DNA of 62,035 bases, taken from positions 1-62,035 of the forward strand of contig CAYYEF010000002.1 of NCBI GenBank assembly GCA_964470825.1, given 5' to 3'. The number at the start of each line of letters is the position of its first letter. Position 1 is the first letter of the stretch. This document shows, piece after piece, positions 47,701 through 55,585 of this stretch. Below the pieces are notes generated by a model, which saw nothing but the letters and a program-made list of their open reading frames with translations, ran no database searches and was not told the origin of the DNA. Position numbers and translations under genes: made by a program. This stretch comes from CAYYEF01 sp964470825. GTDB taxonomy: Bacteria > Patescibacteriota > Minisyncoccia > Phycocordibacterales > JAACPR01.

Positions 47701-48393
47701 TAATTTAGGTAAGTCAGTATTTTGGAAAATTTTGTAAATTGCCTCAGCACCAATCTCAGCTTCAAAAAGAGAACCGAATTTGATTGAGAATTTATGGTAT
47801 TCAACTTCGTCAATTACTCTACCTTCTTGAATAGAATCAATTTCATTTTTTGTTTCAGTGTAAAGTTCTTTTAACTTCTCTTTTGTTTTCTCATCTTGAG
47901 AAGTTTTAATTTTATTTTTGAATTCTCCCTCAAGGCTTGAAATTATATTTTTTCTTTCTTGTTCATCAACTTTAGTTATTAGGTAACCAGCGAAGTAGAT
48001 AACTTTTTCAACATCTCCTGAACTCATTCCAAGGACATTACTGATTCGTGAAGGCATACTTCTTAGGAACCAAATGTGTGCAACAGGACTTGAAAGAGTG
48101 ATATGACCCATTCTTTCTCTTCGAACAATTGATCGTGTTACTTCAACTCCACATTTTTCACAAGTGATACCTTTATATCGAATACCTCGATATTTAGCAC
48201 AATAACATTCATAGTCTTTTTCTGGACCGAAAATTCTTTCATCGAAAAGACCGTTCTTTTCTGAACGTTGTGTTCTGTAATTAACAGTTTCTGGTCGAGT
48301 TACTTCTCCTTTTGACCATTCAAGGATTTTTTCTGGTGAAGCCAGTTTCAGAAATATTTTTCCGATATTTGTTTTTTGTTGATTGTTTTTCAT
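44710..48393 (-). CDS. rpoC: RNA polymerase beta-prime subunit
   Basis: The catalytic beta-prime subunit. The 1227 residues include the N-terminal zinc site (CYCAKYRGIRYKGITCEKCG), the lid/rudder region FRRNLLGKRVDYSGRSVIVIGP, the invariant metal-binding NADFDGDQMAVHVP, the bridge-helix region (HGSRKGLTDTALNTAKAGYLTRRL), the second zinc site (C...CQSKHGVCAKCYG), and QAIGEPGTQLTMRTFH. It lies 21 bases after rpoB and before dnaG. Short for the family (E. coli 1407), with no obvious lineage insertions. Antisense frames inside it are shadows. Confidence 0.98.
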   Translation of the reverse strand: MKNNQQKTNIGKIFLKLASPEKILEWSKGEVTRPETVNYRTQRSEKNGLFDERIFGPEKDYECYCAKYRGIRYKGITCEKCGVEVTRSIVRRERMGHITLSSPVAHIWFLRSMPSRISNVLGMSSGDVEKVIYFAGYLITKVDEQERKNIISSLEGEFKNKIKTSQDEKTKEKLKELYTETKNEIDSIQEGRVIDEVEYHKFSIKFGSLFEAEIGAEAIYKIFQNTDLPKLLENLLKEKETASALTRDKINRRISMIKAMIKSKIRPEWMFLTHIPIIPPALRPMVALDGGRQATSDINDLYRRVINRNNRLKKLQDIGAPDVILRNEKRILQEAVDALIDNSIRHNSGSNAQSQSQKRPLKSLADNLKGKNGLFRRNLLGKRVDYSGRSVIVIGPELDLHECGLPKNMALELFRPFVISGLLKKELAFNIRGAGRLIDDASPEVWEVLEEVIKDKYVLLNRAPTLHRLGIQAFKPRLIEGMAIQVHPLVCTAFNADFDGDQMAVHVPLSVVAQYEAREIMAADKNILKPGSGDPVVSAKLLDILLGCFWMTKIVEGKKGEGTYYPGPNSAITAHDFGVLDLRAKIFIKGKENTKFANYIETPLETTVGRILFNSVLPDDFEFVNQEIDKTTMSKLISKMINKYGIVNIPRILDKIKAFGFKYATRSGVTWGIDDIKVPAEKETIVEEATEEVKTIVRQYNDGLLSEAEKKRKIISVWYGAKTKIEQIIPKTLDKNGPVYDMWKSGARGSLGQITNMAGMKGLIINSRGEEVEFPVLSSSKEGFSPIEYFTTTHGSRKGLTDTALNTAKAGYLTRRLFDVAQDVVVSEIDCSTKKYITVKQVSDSGIEVPLSRKIYGRVIAEEVKDDAGNVVFEKGHLVTKDDALHAENLGIKEIKVRSPLTCQSKHGVCAKCYGADLGKDKMIDIGEAIGTVAAQAIGEPGTQLTMRTFHAGGTASVGGDITQGLPRVEEVFERRKPKSPASIAKMAGIVSEIRNEGKEKIVVILGEASGTAKKGKEIEYAVPPIRTVLVKVGQNVEKGQLISDGSADLAELYKYAGQEKTEEYIIAQINRIYELQGEPVSRKHIEIIVRQMFSRMKITNGGETKYTTGDVASRDELDEENEKVAAEGGEKATAEPVILGITEVSLSRKSFLSAASFQHTTKVLINSAIRGAEDNLAGLKENVILGRLIPAGTGFVGSEKYAKAKEIEDKAMQIFAEQIRLEQGEY

Positions 48394-48414
48394 ATATTGA
48401 TAATTTCCTAATAA

Positions 48415-51400
48415 CTATTTGTTTAATAATGAATCTTCGCCTTCTTCTCTTTCTTCTTCCTCTACACTGATATCAAGTCCAAGACCTCTAATGTTATTTA
48501 CTAATACATTAAATGAAGCTGGAACGTTTGATTGAGTGATTGGTTCTCCTTTCACAATAGAATCAAATGCAGCTGATCTACCTACGATATCATCTGATTT
48601 ATAAGTAAGCATTTCTCGCAATGTGTGCGCAGCACCGTGTCCAAGCAGAGCCCAGACTTCCATCTCTCCAAATCTTTGTCCTCCGTTTTGAGCTTTTCCA
48701 CCAAGAGGTTGTTGAGTAATAAGAGAGTATGGACCAATAGAACGCATGTGAATCTTGTCTTCAACCATGTGGTGAAGTTTCAACATGTACATGTAACCGA
48801 CGGCTACATCTTGTTCAAATTTTTCTCCAGTTCGTCCATCATAAAGAGGCATCTTACCATCTTCATTGAATCCAGCCTTCTTCAATTCTTCTTTGATTTC
48901 TTCAGCTGTTGCACCTACGAAAGCAGGACAAATTGCTTGATAATCAAGAGTATTTGCAGCAAGACCTAGGTGTAATTCAAAAATCTGACCAAGGTTCATA
49001 CGTGAAGGCACACCAAGAGGTGTCAAAATAATATCTACCGGTTCACCATCTTCTGTGTATGGCATATCTTCTGCTGGTAATACTTTTGAGATAACACCTT
49101 TGTTACCGTGTCGTCCAGCTAATTTATCTCCGACAGTAATTGGTCGAAGTTGAGCAATTTCAATATGAACTCTTTTGATAATTCCTGAATCAAGTTTGTC
49201 TCCATTTTCTCGTGAGAAAATTTTAACACCAACAACACGACCTCGTAGACCTCCTTCTGCTCGTTTTGATGAATCTTTAACTTCTCTAGCTTTTTCACCA
49301 AAGATTGATCTTAATAATCTTTCTTCTGGAGTAAGTTGAGTTTCACCTTTTGGAGTAATTTTTCCAACCAAAATATCATCTGGGCGAACTTCAGCACCAA
49401 TTCTGATGATACCGTCTTCGTCTAGATTTTTTAGTTTAGTATCACTAACGTTTGGAATATCTGAAGTTGTAACTTCTGGACCAAGTTTAGTATCTCGAAC
49501 ATTAACAACAACTTCTTCCAAGTGAATAGAAGTAAGCACATCGTTCTTAACAAGTTTTTCGTTAATAACAATAGCGTCTTCGTAGTTTGAACCTGACCAT
49601 GACATGAAAGCCACTTTCAAGTTTTTACCAAGAGCAATTTGTCCGTTATCACTTGATGAACAATCTGCCAGTAAATCACCTTTCTTAACTTTATCTCCAA
49701 CATTAACAGTTGGTCGGTGATGGAAAGAAGTAAATCCGTTTGTTCTTTCAAAAATAGATAAAAGAGATTCATGGGTTTTACCCGCTGAATCTTTTACAAC
49801 AATTCTTTTACCATCAACATAGTCAATAACACCATCGAATGATGCTCGAATAATTCTATTTGAAAGTTTTAGAGCTTCTTCTTCAATACCTGTTGCTACA
49901 AGAGGTGCTTCTGCGGTAAGCAGAGGAGTTGCTTGTTTTTGCATGTTTGAGGCCATCAATGCTCGGTTTGCGTCATCGTGTTCTAGGAATGGAATTGTTG
50001 AAGTAGCAATTGAGAAAGCTTGGAATGGAACAATATCAACAAAATCTACTTCTTTTTTCTTAGCTACTGATGGTTGACCATTGTGTCTAACATCTACATA
50101 TTTGTTTACGAATTCACCATTCTTATCTATTTCAGTCGCTGAGTGAGCGATGATATATTTTTCTTCTTCATGAGCATTCAGATAAACAATTTCTTTTGTA
50201 ATTTTTCCATCAACTACTTTTACATAAGGAGTTTCGATCATACCGAATTGGTTAGTTCGAGCGAAAGCAGTGAAGCGTAAAATCAAACCAATGTTTTGAC
50301 CTTCAGGTGTATGGATAGGACAAACGCGACCATAGTGTGAAGGGTGAACGTCTCGAACTTCAAGACCTGCTCGTTCTCGAGTTAGACCGCCTGGTCCTAG
50401 TGCAGATACAGTTCTCAAGTGTTCAATTTCAGTTAACAAGTTTTCTTGTTGCATGAATTGTGACAATTGGTTTGTAGTAAAGAATTCTTTGATTCTTGCT
50501 TGTAGAGGTCTTGGAGCAATGAAATTTACAGGTAGCGCTGCATCAGCATCAATAGTAGACATTCTATTTTGAATGTTTCTTTTCATTTGAACCATACCAG
50601 TTCGAATTTTTTGTTGTAGTAATTCACCTACAAATCGAACTCGTCTTGAACCAAGGTGATCAATATCATCTTCTTGTGCCTCTGGATCGTTATTAAGCTT
50701 AATAACATGTTCAATAATAACTACAAAATCAGAAAGAGTGATTGTTTTTATAGCTAAAGATTTTTTATCTGTTGGTAAGCCGAATCGTGAATTAAATTTA
50801 AATCTTCCAACTTCTGATAAGTCATATCTAGTTTCACTTAGAATTGAATCGACAAACTCTCTTGCATTTTCAAGAGTAGCCAAATCTCCATCTCGAAGTC
50901 TCTTATATATATCTAGATAAGCTTCGTCCAAAGTCTTAATTGTGTCTTTTTTCAAAGTTTTCTCAATAGCCTCTTTAGCTTCTGGAGATTTGAAAAGTTT
51001 TACAATATCAGAGTCTGTACCAGCACCAATTATTCTTAGAAAAGAAGTTATTGGGAATTTTCGGTTTTTATCAATTCGAACATAAACCAGGTTATCTGGG
51101 TCAGTTTCGATTTCAATCCAAGCTCCACGAGCAGGAATAATTTTTGAACCATATAGCTTGTGCCCTCTCAAAATTTGAGAGTTAAATAAAATCCCGTATG
51201 AACGGGCAAGTTGTGGTACTATTACTCTTTCTACTCCATTAATAATAAAAGTTCCTCGATTTGTCATCATAGGAAAATCTGCAAGGAATATTTCTTGTTC
51301 TTTTTCAGAGCCAAGATTTTTATTAACAAGTTTTGTAGTAACTTTCAAAGAAGCTTCATAAGTCATTTTGTTTGCCTTTGCTGTTCTTTCATCATACTTG

Positions 51401-51639
51401 GGATCATCAAATGAAAAATCTACAAATTTTAATTCAAACTTTTTCTCAGAATAATCTTTGATTGAACCGAATTCAGAAAATACTTCTTTTATACCGTCTT
51501 TCAAAAGCCAGTTAAAAGAACTAATTTGACCCTCGAAAAGATTTGGCATTTCAAGGATTGGTTTACGATATTTGCTGAAGTGCTTCTTTTCTCTTTGTCC
51601 TACAGACATAGAAGACACTTCTTTATGTTGTTTCGCCAT
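48415..51639 (-). CDS. rpoB: RNA polymerase beta subunit
   Basis: Beta subunit of the core enzyme. The 1074 residues hold the Rif-pocket region (LSQFMQQENLLTEIEHLRTVSALGPGGL), SHYGRVCPIHTPEGQNIGLI, the KxGDKLAGRHGNKGVIS loop and the end GEMEVWALLGHGAAHTLREML. In the Rif pocket, many bacteria have SQFMDQxNPLxxLTHKRRLSALGPGGL; here NPL is replaced by ENLL and HKRR by HLRT, which may affect rifamycin sensitivity. The C-terminus has an acidic tail (EEEEREEGEDS). It begins the rpoB-rpoC-dnaG-rpoD run behind a consensus promoter and a 170-base structured leader. Confidence 0.98.
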   Translation of the reverse strand: MAKQHKEVSSMSVGQREKKHFSKYRKPILEMPNLFEGQISSFNWLLKDGIKEVFSEFGSIKDYSEKKFELKFVDFSFDDPKYDERTAKANKMTYEASLKVTTKLVNKNLGSEKEQEIFLADFPMMTNRGTFIINGVERVIVPQLARSYGILFNSQILRGHKLYGSKIIPARGAWIEIETDPDNLVYVRIDKNRKFPITSFLRIIGAGTDSDIVKLFKSPEAKEAIEKTLKKDTIKTLDEAYLDIYKRLRDGDLATLENAREFVDSILSETRYDLSEVGRFKFNSRFGLPTDKKSLAIKTITLSDFVVIIEHVIKLNNDPEAQEDDIDHLGSRRVRFVGELLQQKIRTGMVQMKRNIQNRMSTIDADAALPVNFIAPRPLQARIKEFFTTNQLSQFMQQENLLTEIEHLRTVSALGPGGLTRERAGLEVRDVHPSHYGRVCPIHTPEGQNIGLILRFTAFARTNQFGMIETPYVKVVDGKITKEIVYLNAHEEEKYIIAHSATEIDKNGEFVNKYVDVRHNGQPSVAKKKEVDFVDIVPFQAFSIATSTIPFLEHDDANRALMASNMQKQATPLLTAEAPLVATGIEEEALKLSNRIIRASFDGVIDYVDGKRIVVKDSAGKTHESLLSIFERTNGFTSFHHRPTVNVGDKVKKGDLLADCSSSDNGQIALGKNLKVAFMSWSGSNYEDAIVINEKLVKNDVLTSIHLEEVVVNVRDTKLGPEVTTSDIPNVSDTKLKNLDEDGIIRIGAEVRPDDILVGKITPKGETQLTPEERLLRSIFGEKAREVKDSSKRAEGGLRGRVVGVKIFSRENGDKLDSGIIKRVHIEIAQLRPITVGDKLAGRHGNKGVISKVLPAEDMPYTEDGEPVDIILTPLGVPSRMNLGQIFELHLGLAANTLDYQAICPAFVGATAEEIKEELKKAGFNEDGKMPLYDGRTGEKFEQDVAVGYMYMLKLHHMVEDKIHMRSIGPYSLITQQPLGGKAQNGGQRFGEMEVWALLGHGAAHTLREMLTYKSDDIVGRSAAFDSIVKGEPITQSNVPASFNVLVNNIRGLGLDISVEEEEREEGEDSLLNK

Positions 51640-51660
51640 ATTTTAGTTAAACGCAGTTAA

Positions 51661-51710
51661 AGCAAGCGAACCCACCTTTCAACACTCAAAGAAAGGTCAG
51701 TTAACTTGCT
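51661..51710 (-). promoter_or_regulatory. Two-tier hairpin in the rpoB leader
   Basis: In the 172-base rpoB leader, AGCAAG/CTTGCT (51705-51710 and 51661-51666) and the inner stem ACCTTTC/GAAAGGT (51691-51697 and 51674-51680) form a long hairpin with 7-base strands in the internal loop on each side and a 10-base loop. It ends 21 bases before the ATG. No U-run follows, so it is not a terminator; a role in translation or autoregulation is inference. Confidence 0.6.
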
Positions 51711-51817
51711 ATTTTTATAAATTTATAAATTGATATTTTTTAGCTGCATTTCGCAGTCAAAATTATTGAAATTACCCCCACCGTTTGCACATAACTCAAT
51801 CAAAATCGGTTGAATTT

Positions 51818-51846
51818 ATAATAAAGGAATTATAAAATAATGTCAA
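51818..51846 (-). promoter_or_regulatory. Promoter of the rpoB-rpoC operon
   Basis: On the minus strand, a perfect TTGACA (51841-51846) and TATTAT (51818-51823) are exactly 17 bases apart: the best match to consensus in the window. The rest of the 224-base gap to trmD (51640-51863) is the rpoB leader. Confidence 0.85.
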
Positions 51847-51863
51847 TAAGTTTTCCTTTGTTT

Positions 51864-52583
51864 TTAGGAACTTTTAGAGGTTTTAGCTTGTTTAGCTCTC
51901 CATTCTTCAATTTTAGCGTGATTTCCACTTAAAAGAACGGTTGGAACTTTATATTTTTTGCCTTTAAAGACTAGAATCTCTGGTCTAGTATAGAATTCAG
52001 CAGAAGCATTTCGATGTTCTTCAACCGAATCAAAATTACCCAGAACCCCTTTTACTTGTCTTGAAATTGTATCAATAATCACAAGTGCCGCCAATTCTCC
52101 ACCAGTTAAAACATAGTCACCGATAGATAATTCATCACCTTTAAAGATTTTCTTAACACGAGCATCTATTCCTTCGTAACGACCGCAAATAATAATTACA
52201 TGATCATATTTTTTAGCTACACCAGAAGCGTACGCATTAGTAAATTTTTTTCCAGATGGAGAAAGGTGAATTATTTTTATAGAATTTCTTGTGGAATTTT
52301 TTAATTTTTTATTATTTTTCTCAATTTTATTTTTAATAAAAGTCAAAGCTTTTAAAACGGGCTCTGCTTGGATAATCATTCCTGGACCTCCACCGTATGG
52401 TTTTTCATCTACCCTTAAATATGGTTTTTCATTTTTAATTTGACTTTTTGTCGGTTTCACAAAATCACGAGGATTATAAAATTTAAAATCAATTAATTTA
52501 TTTTTTTGAGCACGTGCCAAAATAGACTCATTTAGATATGAGTTAAAACTCTCTGGGAATAATGTGATCACGTGAAATTTCAT
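51864..52583 (-). CDS. trmD: tRNA (guanine-N1)-methyltransferase TrmD
   Basis: Methylates G37 next to the anticodon of tRNAs reading CNN codons. The SPOUT-class protein (239 residues) has FHVITLFPESFNSYLNESIL at the start, PYGGGPGMIIQAEP, the trefoil-knot elements HLSPSGKKFTNAYA, IICGRYEGIDARV and the conserved IGDYVLTGGELAALVIID. Residues AEFYTRPEILVFKGKKYKVPTVLLSGNHAKIEEWR close it. A promoter of its own has a -10 (CATTAT) ending 7 bases before the ATG. It is not linked to rimM or rplS as in many bacteria. Confidence 0.97.
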   Translation of the reverse strand: MKFHVITLFPESFNSYLNESILARAQKNKLIDFKFYNPRDFVKPTKSQIKNEKPYLRVDEKPYGGGPGMIIQAEPVLKALTFIKNKIEKNNKKLKNSTRNSIKIIHLSPSGKKFTNAYASGVAKKYDHVIIICGRYEGIDARVKKIFKGDELSIGDYVLTGGELAALVIIDTISRQVKGVLGNFDSVEEHRNASAEFYTRPEILVFKGKKYKVPTVLLSGNHAKIEEWRAKQAKTSKSS

Positions 52584-52590
52584 AAATACA

Positions 52591-52619
52591 ATAATGCCAC
52601 GAATTTCATATTTTGTCTA
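52591..52619 (-). promoter_or_regulatory. Promoter of trmD (leaderless type)
   Basis: On the minus strand, TAGACA (52614-52619) and CATTAT (52591-52596) are 17 bases apart; 7 bases remain to the ATG at 52583. The -10 is a weak match. Confidence 0.5.
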
Positions 52620-52620
52620 A

Positions 52621-52650
52621 TAAAAGAAAAACCACCCTTGCGGGCGGCTT
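52621..52650 (-). terminator. Terminator of the KH-domain gene
   Basis: AAGCCGCCC pairs with GGGTGGTTT (two G-U pairs; 52642-52650 and 52629-52637) and is followed by TTTCTTTTA on the minus strand, 20 bases past the stop codon. Confidence 0.75.
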
Positions 52651-52670
52651 TTCCACAAAATCCCTTTTGT

Positions 52671-52985
52671 TTAGATTTTCAGATCATCAATTGCTTCATC
52701 TACTGATTTGCTAACCGCAGATCGTGAACCACCTTCAGGTTCGTTGATCTTTAGGTTAACACGTGCGTTGTTTTTCATTCCAACGACGCGAAGCAAGATT
52801 CTGATCGCTTTTGCAGTATTCCCTTGGCGACCAATAATTTTACCCATGTCTTCTGCGTGTACTGTTAAAGTTAACAAAACACCCATTTCATCCACGGTTC
52901 GATCAATCTTGACTGCGTCAGGATTATCTACAAGTGACTTCACGACATATTCCAAAAATTGGAAATCAAGTTCTTTTTCAGACAT
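52671..52985 (-). CDS. KH-domain RNA-binding protein (KhpA-like)
   Basis: A 104-residue protein with a type II KH domain: LEYVVKSLVDNPDAVKI, then LTVHAEDMGKIIGRQGNTAKAIRILLRVVG with the GxxG loop GRQG that holds single-stranded RNA. KhpA of Firmicutes is about 76-80 residues and acts with KhpB in cell-wall and RNA control; this protein has an extra C-terminal tail (KINEPEGGSRSAVSKSVDEAI). It lies after rpsP, the neighbour of khpA in many bacteria, but here the two have separate promoters and terminators. Confidence 0.9.
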   Translation of the reverse strand: MSEKELDFQFLEYVVKSLVDNPDAVKIDRTVDEMGVLLTLTVHAEDMGKIIGRQGNTAKAIRILLRVVGMKNNARVNLKINEPEGGSRSAVSKSVDEAIDDLKI

Positions 52986-53044
52986 TTTAGTTATTTAGCT
53001 ATCAATCTGCAGTGTATATCATTTCTGTATAACTGCTTGCCCTT

Positions 53045-53074
53045 ATTATAAAACAAATAGTGGGTATAAGTCAA
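53045..53074 (-). promoter_or_regulatory. Promoter of the KH-domain gene
   Basis: On the minus strand, TTGACT (53069-53074) and a perfect TATAAT (53045-53050) are 18 bases apart. The -35 begins immediately after the rpsP terminator. Confidence 0.7.
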
Positions 53075-53101
53075 AGAAAAAACCACCCAAGACGTGGTGG
53101 T
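53074..53101 (-). terminator. Terminator of rpsP
   Basis: The stem ACCACC/GGTGGT (53096-53101 and 53082-53087) with an 8-base loop is followed by TTTTTTCTTT on the minus strand, placed between rpsP and the KH gene's promoter. Confidence 0.75.
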
Positions 53102-53130
53102 CAAAAATATTTTTATTTTTTATCTTTAAA

Positions 53131-53571
53131 TTAAGCAGCTGGTTTTTCTTCTGTAGCAGGAGCTTCGGAAGCAACTTCTTCTACAACTGGAGCAGCTTCT
53201 ATTGGAGTTTCAACTACAGGTGCAGCTTCTTCAACTTTAACTTCAGTCTTTGGAGCTTCTGCTTTTACTTCTTCAGCAGGCACTTCTTTTATAATTGGAG
53301 TTTTCTTTGGAAGAACGTTTATTTTCTTACCATCGATAATTTTCTTTTCGATCAATAAGTTATGAACTGTACCTGATAATTGAACACCTTTACTCATCCA
53401 TTCTTTGATTCTGTCACCCTTGATGATTGTAGCATCTTTGTGACGAGGATCATGTGAACCTAGAATTTCAATAAATTTACCGCTCTTTGGACCGTTCTTT
53501 GAATCAGTCAAAACAAGCCGAAAAGTTGGTTCGTGCTTTCTTCCTGTTCTTTGTAATCTAATCATTAACAT
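53131..53571 (-). CDS. rpsP: Small-subunit ribosomal protein bS16 with an acidic C-terminal extension
   Basis: bS16 stabilises the 30S body. Residues 1-95 match the family: MIRLQRTGRKHEPTFRLVLTD, KSGKFIEILGSHDPR and DRIKEWMSKGVQLSGTVHNLL, as the usual D-R-x-x-YW-x-x-G-A-x-P-T-x-x-V. The remaining 50 residues are a low-complexity tail of Ala, Glu, Val and Pro (EEVKAEAPKTEVKVEEAAP), common as an extension but of unknown role. I keep the outer ATG at 53569-53571 because the -10 (TACTAT) ends 7 bases before it, so it would be the leaderless start; a second ATG lies two codons in. Confidence 0.95.
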   Translation of the reverse strand: MLMIRLQRTGRKHEPTFRLVLTDSKNGPKSGKFIEILGSHDPRHKDATIIKGDRIKEWMSKGVQLSGTVHNLLIEKKIIDGKKINVLPKKTPIIKEVPAEEVKAEAPKTEVKVEEAAPVVETPIEAAPVVEEVASEAPATEEKPAA

Positions 53572-53578
53572 GGGGGAA

Positions 53579-53607
53579 ATAGTAGCAGATCATTTGGAAT
53601 TGGTCAA
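53579..53607 (-). promoter_or_regulatory. Leaderless-type promoter of rpsP
   Basis: On the minus strand, TTGACC (53602-53607) and TACTAT (53579-53584) are 17 bases apart, with a TGC extension, and 7 bases (TTCCCCC) to the ATG. The divergent rnr gene has TAATAT at 53628-53633, 8 bases before its own ATG. Confidence 0.7.
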
Positions 53608-53641
53608 ATACAATGCTATATTGTCTGTAATATAAAAAGAT

Positions 53642-55585
53642 ATGAATAATCAATTAATTGAGGGGCAAATTATCATTACTAGCAAAGGCTTAGGCTTCTT
53701 AAAAAACCCTGAAACCGGCAAAGATATAAATATTGATACTTATAAACTAAATAAGGCCTTAAATAACGATAAAGTTAGGGTCAAAATATTGTCACAAAAT
53801 AATGATGTTTCTATTGGTGAGGTTGTTGAGATCATTTCACGTGATCGTGAACAATTCGTGGGAACAGTAAAATTAGAGGCTGAGCAAGTTCGTGTTATTC
53901 CAGATAATCGTCGTATTCATGTTGATTTTAATTTAAATAAAGAAGATGTAGAAAAAGTCTCTGATAATCAAAAAGTTTTAATCAAACTTGATTCTTGGGA
54001 AAAAGCTGATGAAAATCCCAACGCAAAACTTTTAAAAATATTTGGACAAAAAGGTGAGCACGAAGTTGAAATGCAATCTATTATTTATGAAAAAGGTTTT
54101 CAATCTGAATTCCCTGAAAAAATTGAAGCTGAAGCTGAGGCTTTAAAAAAAGTTTGGTCCCCTATTCCCGCCGATGAAATTTCTAAACGCCGAGACATGC
54201 GCGATGCCGATGTCATGACTATTGACCCGATCGACGCCAAAGACTTCGATGATGCTTTGCATATTAAAAAACTAGACGATGGAAATTTTGAAGTTGGTGT
54301 GCACATTGCTGATGTTTCTCATTATGTAACCCCTGGTAGCGAACTTGATCGCGAAGCTGCTGATCGGGCTTTCTCTGTTTATTTGGTTGATCGAACTATT
54401 CCTATGTTACCGGAAGTGCTTTCAAATGATTTGTGTTCTCTAAATCCTCTAGAAGAAAAATTAGCGTTCAGTGCGGTTTTCAAAATGAATACTAATGGTG
54501 ATGTTTTAGAACGCTGGTTTGGTAAAACTGTTATTAAATCTAAAAAGCGTTTTTCATATGAAGAAGCTCAGGCTGTTTTAGATGCTGAAACTGGTCCTTT
54601 TGTTGAAGAATTGCAAATTTTAAATAGTATGGCTAAAAAAATGGCTACTCGTAAAAAAGAAGCTGGTGCCATTGAGTTTGAAAAAGAAGAAATTAAATTT
54701 GAATTAGATAAAGATGGTCGTCCGATTCGAATTATTAAGAAAGCTCGAATGGATACTCATAAATTGGTGGAGGAATTTATGCTTTTAGCTAACCGAGAGA
54801 TTGCTAAATACATGTATGAACAAAATAAAAATTTTGGTGGCAACAATATTGGTTTGATGTATCGAGTTCACGACGTTCCTAACCCAGAAAGAATTGCAGA
54901 CCTAGCAATATTTTTGAAAGCCTTGGGTTATGAGCTACAAGTCGATGAAGATGGTGATGTTACGGCTCAAGATATTAATAATCTATTGATGCAAGTGACT
55001 GGAAAACCTGAGGAAACTTTAATTAAAACTGCCACTGTTCGAACCATGAGCAAAGCCATTTACTCTCCAATTAACACAGGACACTTTGGTCTAGCTTTCG
55101 ATTATTACACCCACTTTACTTCACCGATTCGTCGTTATCCAGACTTATTAGTTCATAGAATTGTGTTCTCATATTTACAGGGCAAGCAAATGGATCAAAA
55201 AACCTTACAGCATTTAGAAAATTCTGCAGTAAAGTCTAGCCAACGAGAAGTTTCTGCTGCTGAAGCCGAACGAGAATCTATTAAATATAAGCAAGCTGAA
55301 TTTATGCAGGATCATATTGGAGAAGCTTTCGATGGAATTATTTCTGGAGTCACAAAATGGGGTGTTTATGTAGTGCTTAATGATACTTTGTCAGAAGGCA
55401 TGATTCATATTTCAAAACTTGGAAACGATTTCTTTAATTTTGATGAGAAAAAATATGCAATTGTTGGCGAAAGAACTGGAAGAAAATTTACTCTGGGTGA
55501 CACAATAAAAGTAAAAATTGAAAAAATCGACTTAGACAAAAAAGCTATCGATATGACACTTGTAGAAGAAATTAAAAAAGCTTAA
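53642..55585 (+). CDS. rnr: Ribonuclease R-type exoribonuclease
   Basis: A 3'-5' RNB-family exoribonuclease that degrades structured RNA. The 647 residues have an N-terminal cold-shock-like region (about 1-120), the RNB catalytic domain with DPIDAKDFDDALHIKK (metal-binding aspartates) and GVHIADVSHYVTPGSELDREA, the motif HFGLAFDYYTHFTSPIRRYPDL, and a C-terminal S1 domain (FDGIISGVTKWGVYVVLND, EGMIHISKLGND). RNase R of E. coli is about 813; the missing part is mainly the basic C-terminus and N-terminal helix. Its start lies 70 bases from divergent rpsP. It ends base-to-base with the convergent SMC-like gene. Confidence 0.95.
   Translation: MNNQLIEGQIIITSKGLGFLKNPETGKDINIDTYKLNKALNNDKVRVKILSQNNDVSIGEVVEIISRDREQFVGTVKLEAEQVRVIPDNRRIHVDFNLNKEDVEKVSDNQKVLIKLDSWEKADENPNAKLLKIFGQKGEHEVEMQSIIYEKGFQSEFPEKIEAEAEALKKVWSPIPADEISKRRDMRDADVMTIDPIDAKDFDDALHIKKLDDGNFEVGVHIADVSHYVTPGSELDREAADRAFSVYLVDRTIPMLPEVLSNDLCSLNPLEEKLAFSAVFKMNTNGDVLERWFGKTVIKSKKRFSYEEAQAVLDAETGPFVEELQILNSMAKKMATRKKEAGAIEFEKEEIKFELDKDGRPIRIIKKARMDTHKLVEEFMLLANREIAKYMYEQNKNFGGNNIGLMYRVHDVPNPERIADLAIFLKALGYELQVDEDGDVTAQDINNLLMQVTGKPEETLIKTATVRTMSKAIYSPINTGHFGLAFDYYTHFTSPIRRYPDLLVHRIVFSYLQGKQMDQKTLQHLENSAVKSSQREVSAAEAERESIKYKQAEFMQDHIGEAFDGIISGVTKWGVYVVLNDTLSEGMIHISKLGNDFFNFDEKKYAIVGERTGRKFTLGDTIKVKIEKIDLDKKAIDMTLVEEIKKA

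Noticed and set aside
51640..51863. A terminator or attenuator before rpoB
   Set aside because: The two-tier hairpin and the CTGC/GCAG hairpin in the leader are not followed by runs of T on the transcribed strand.
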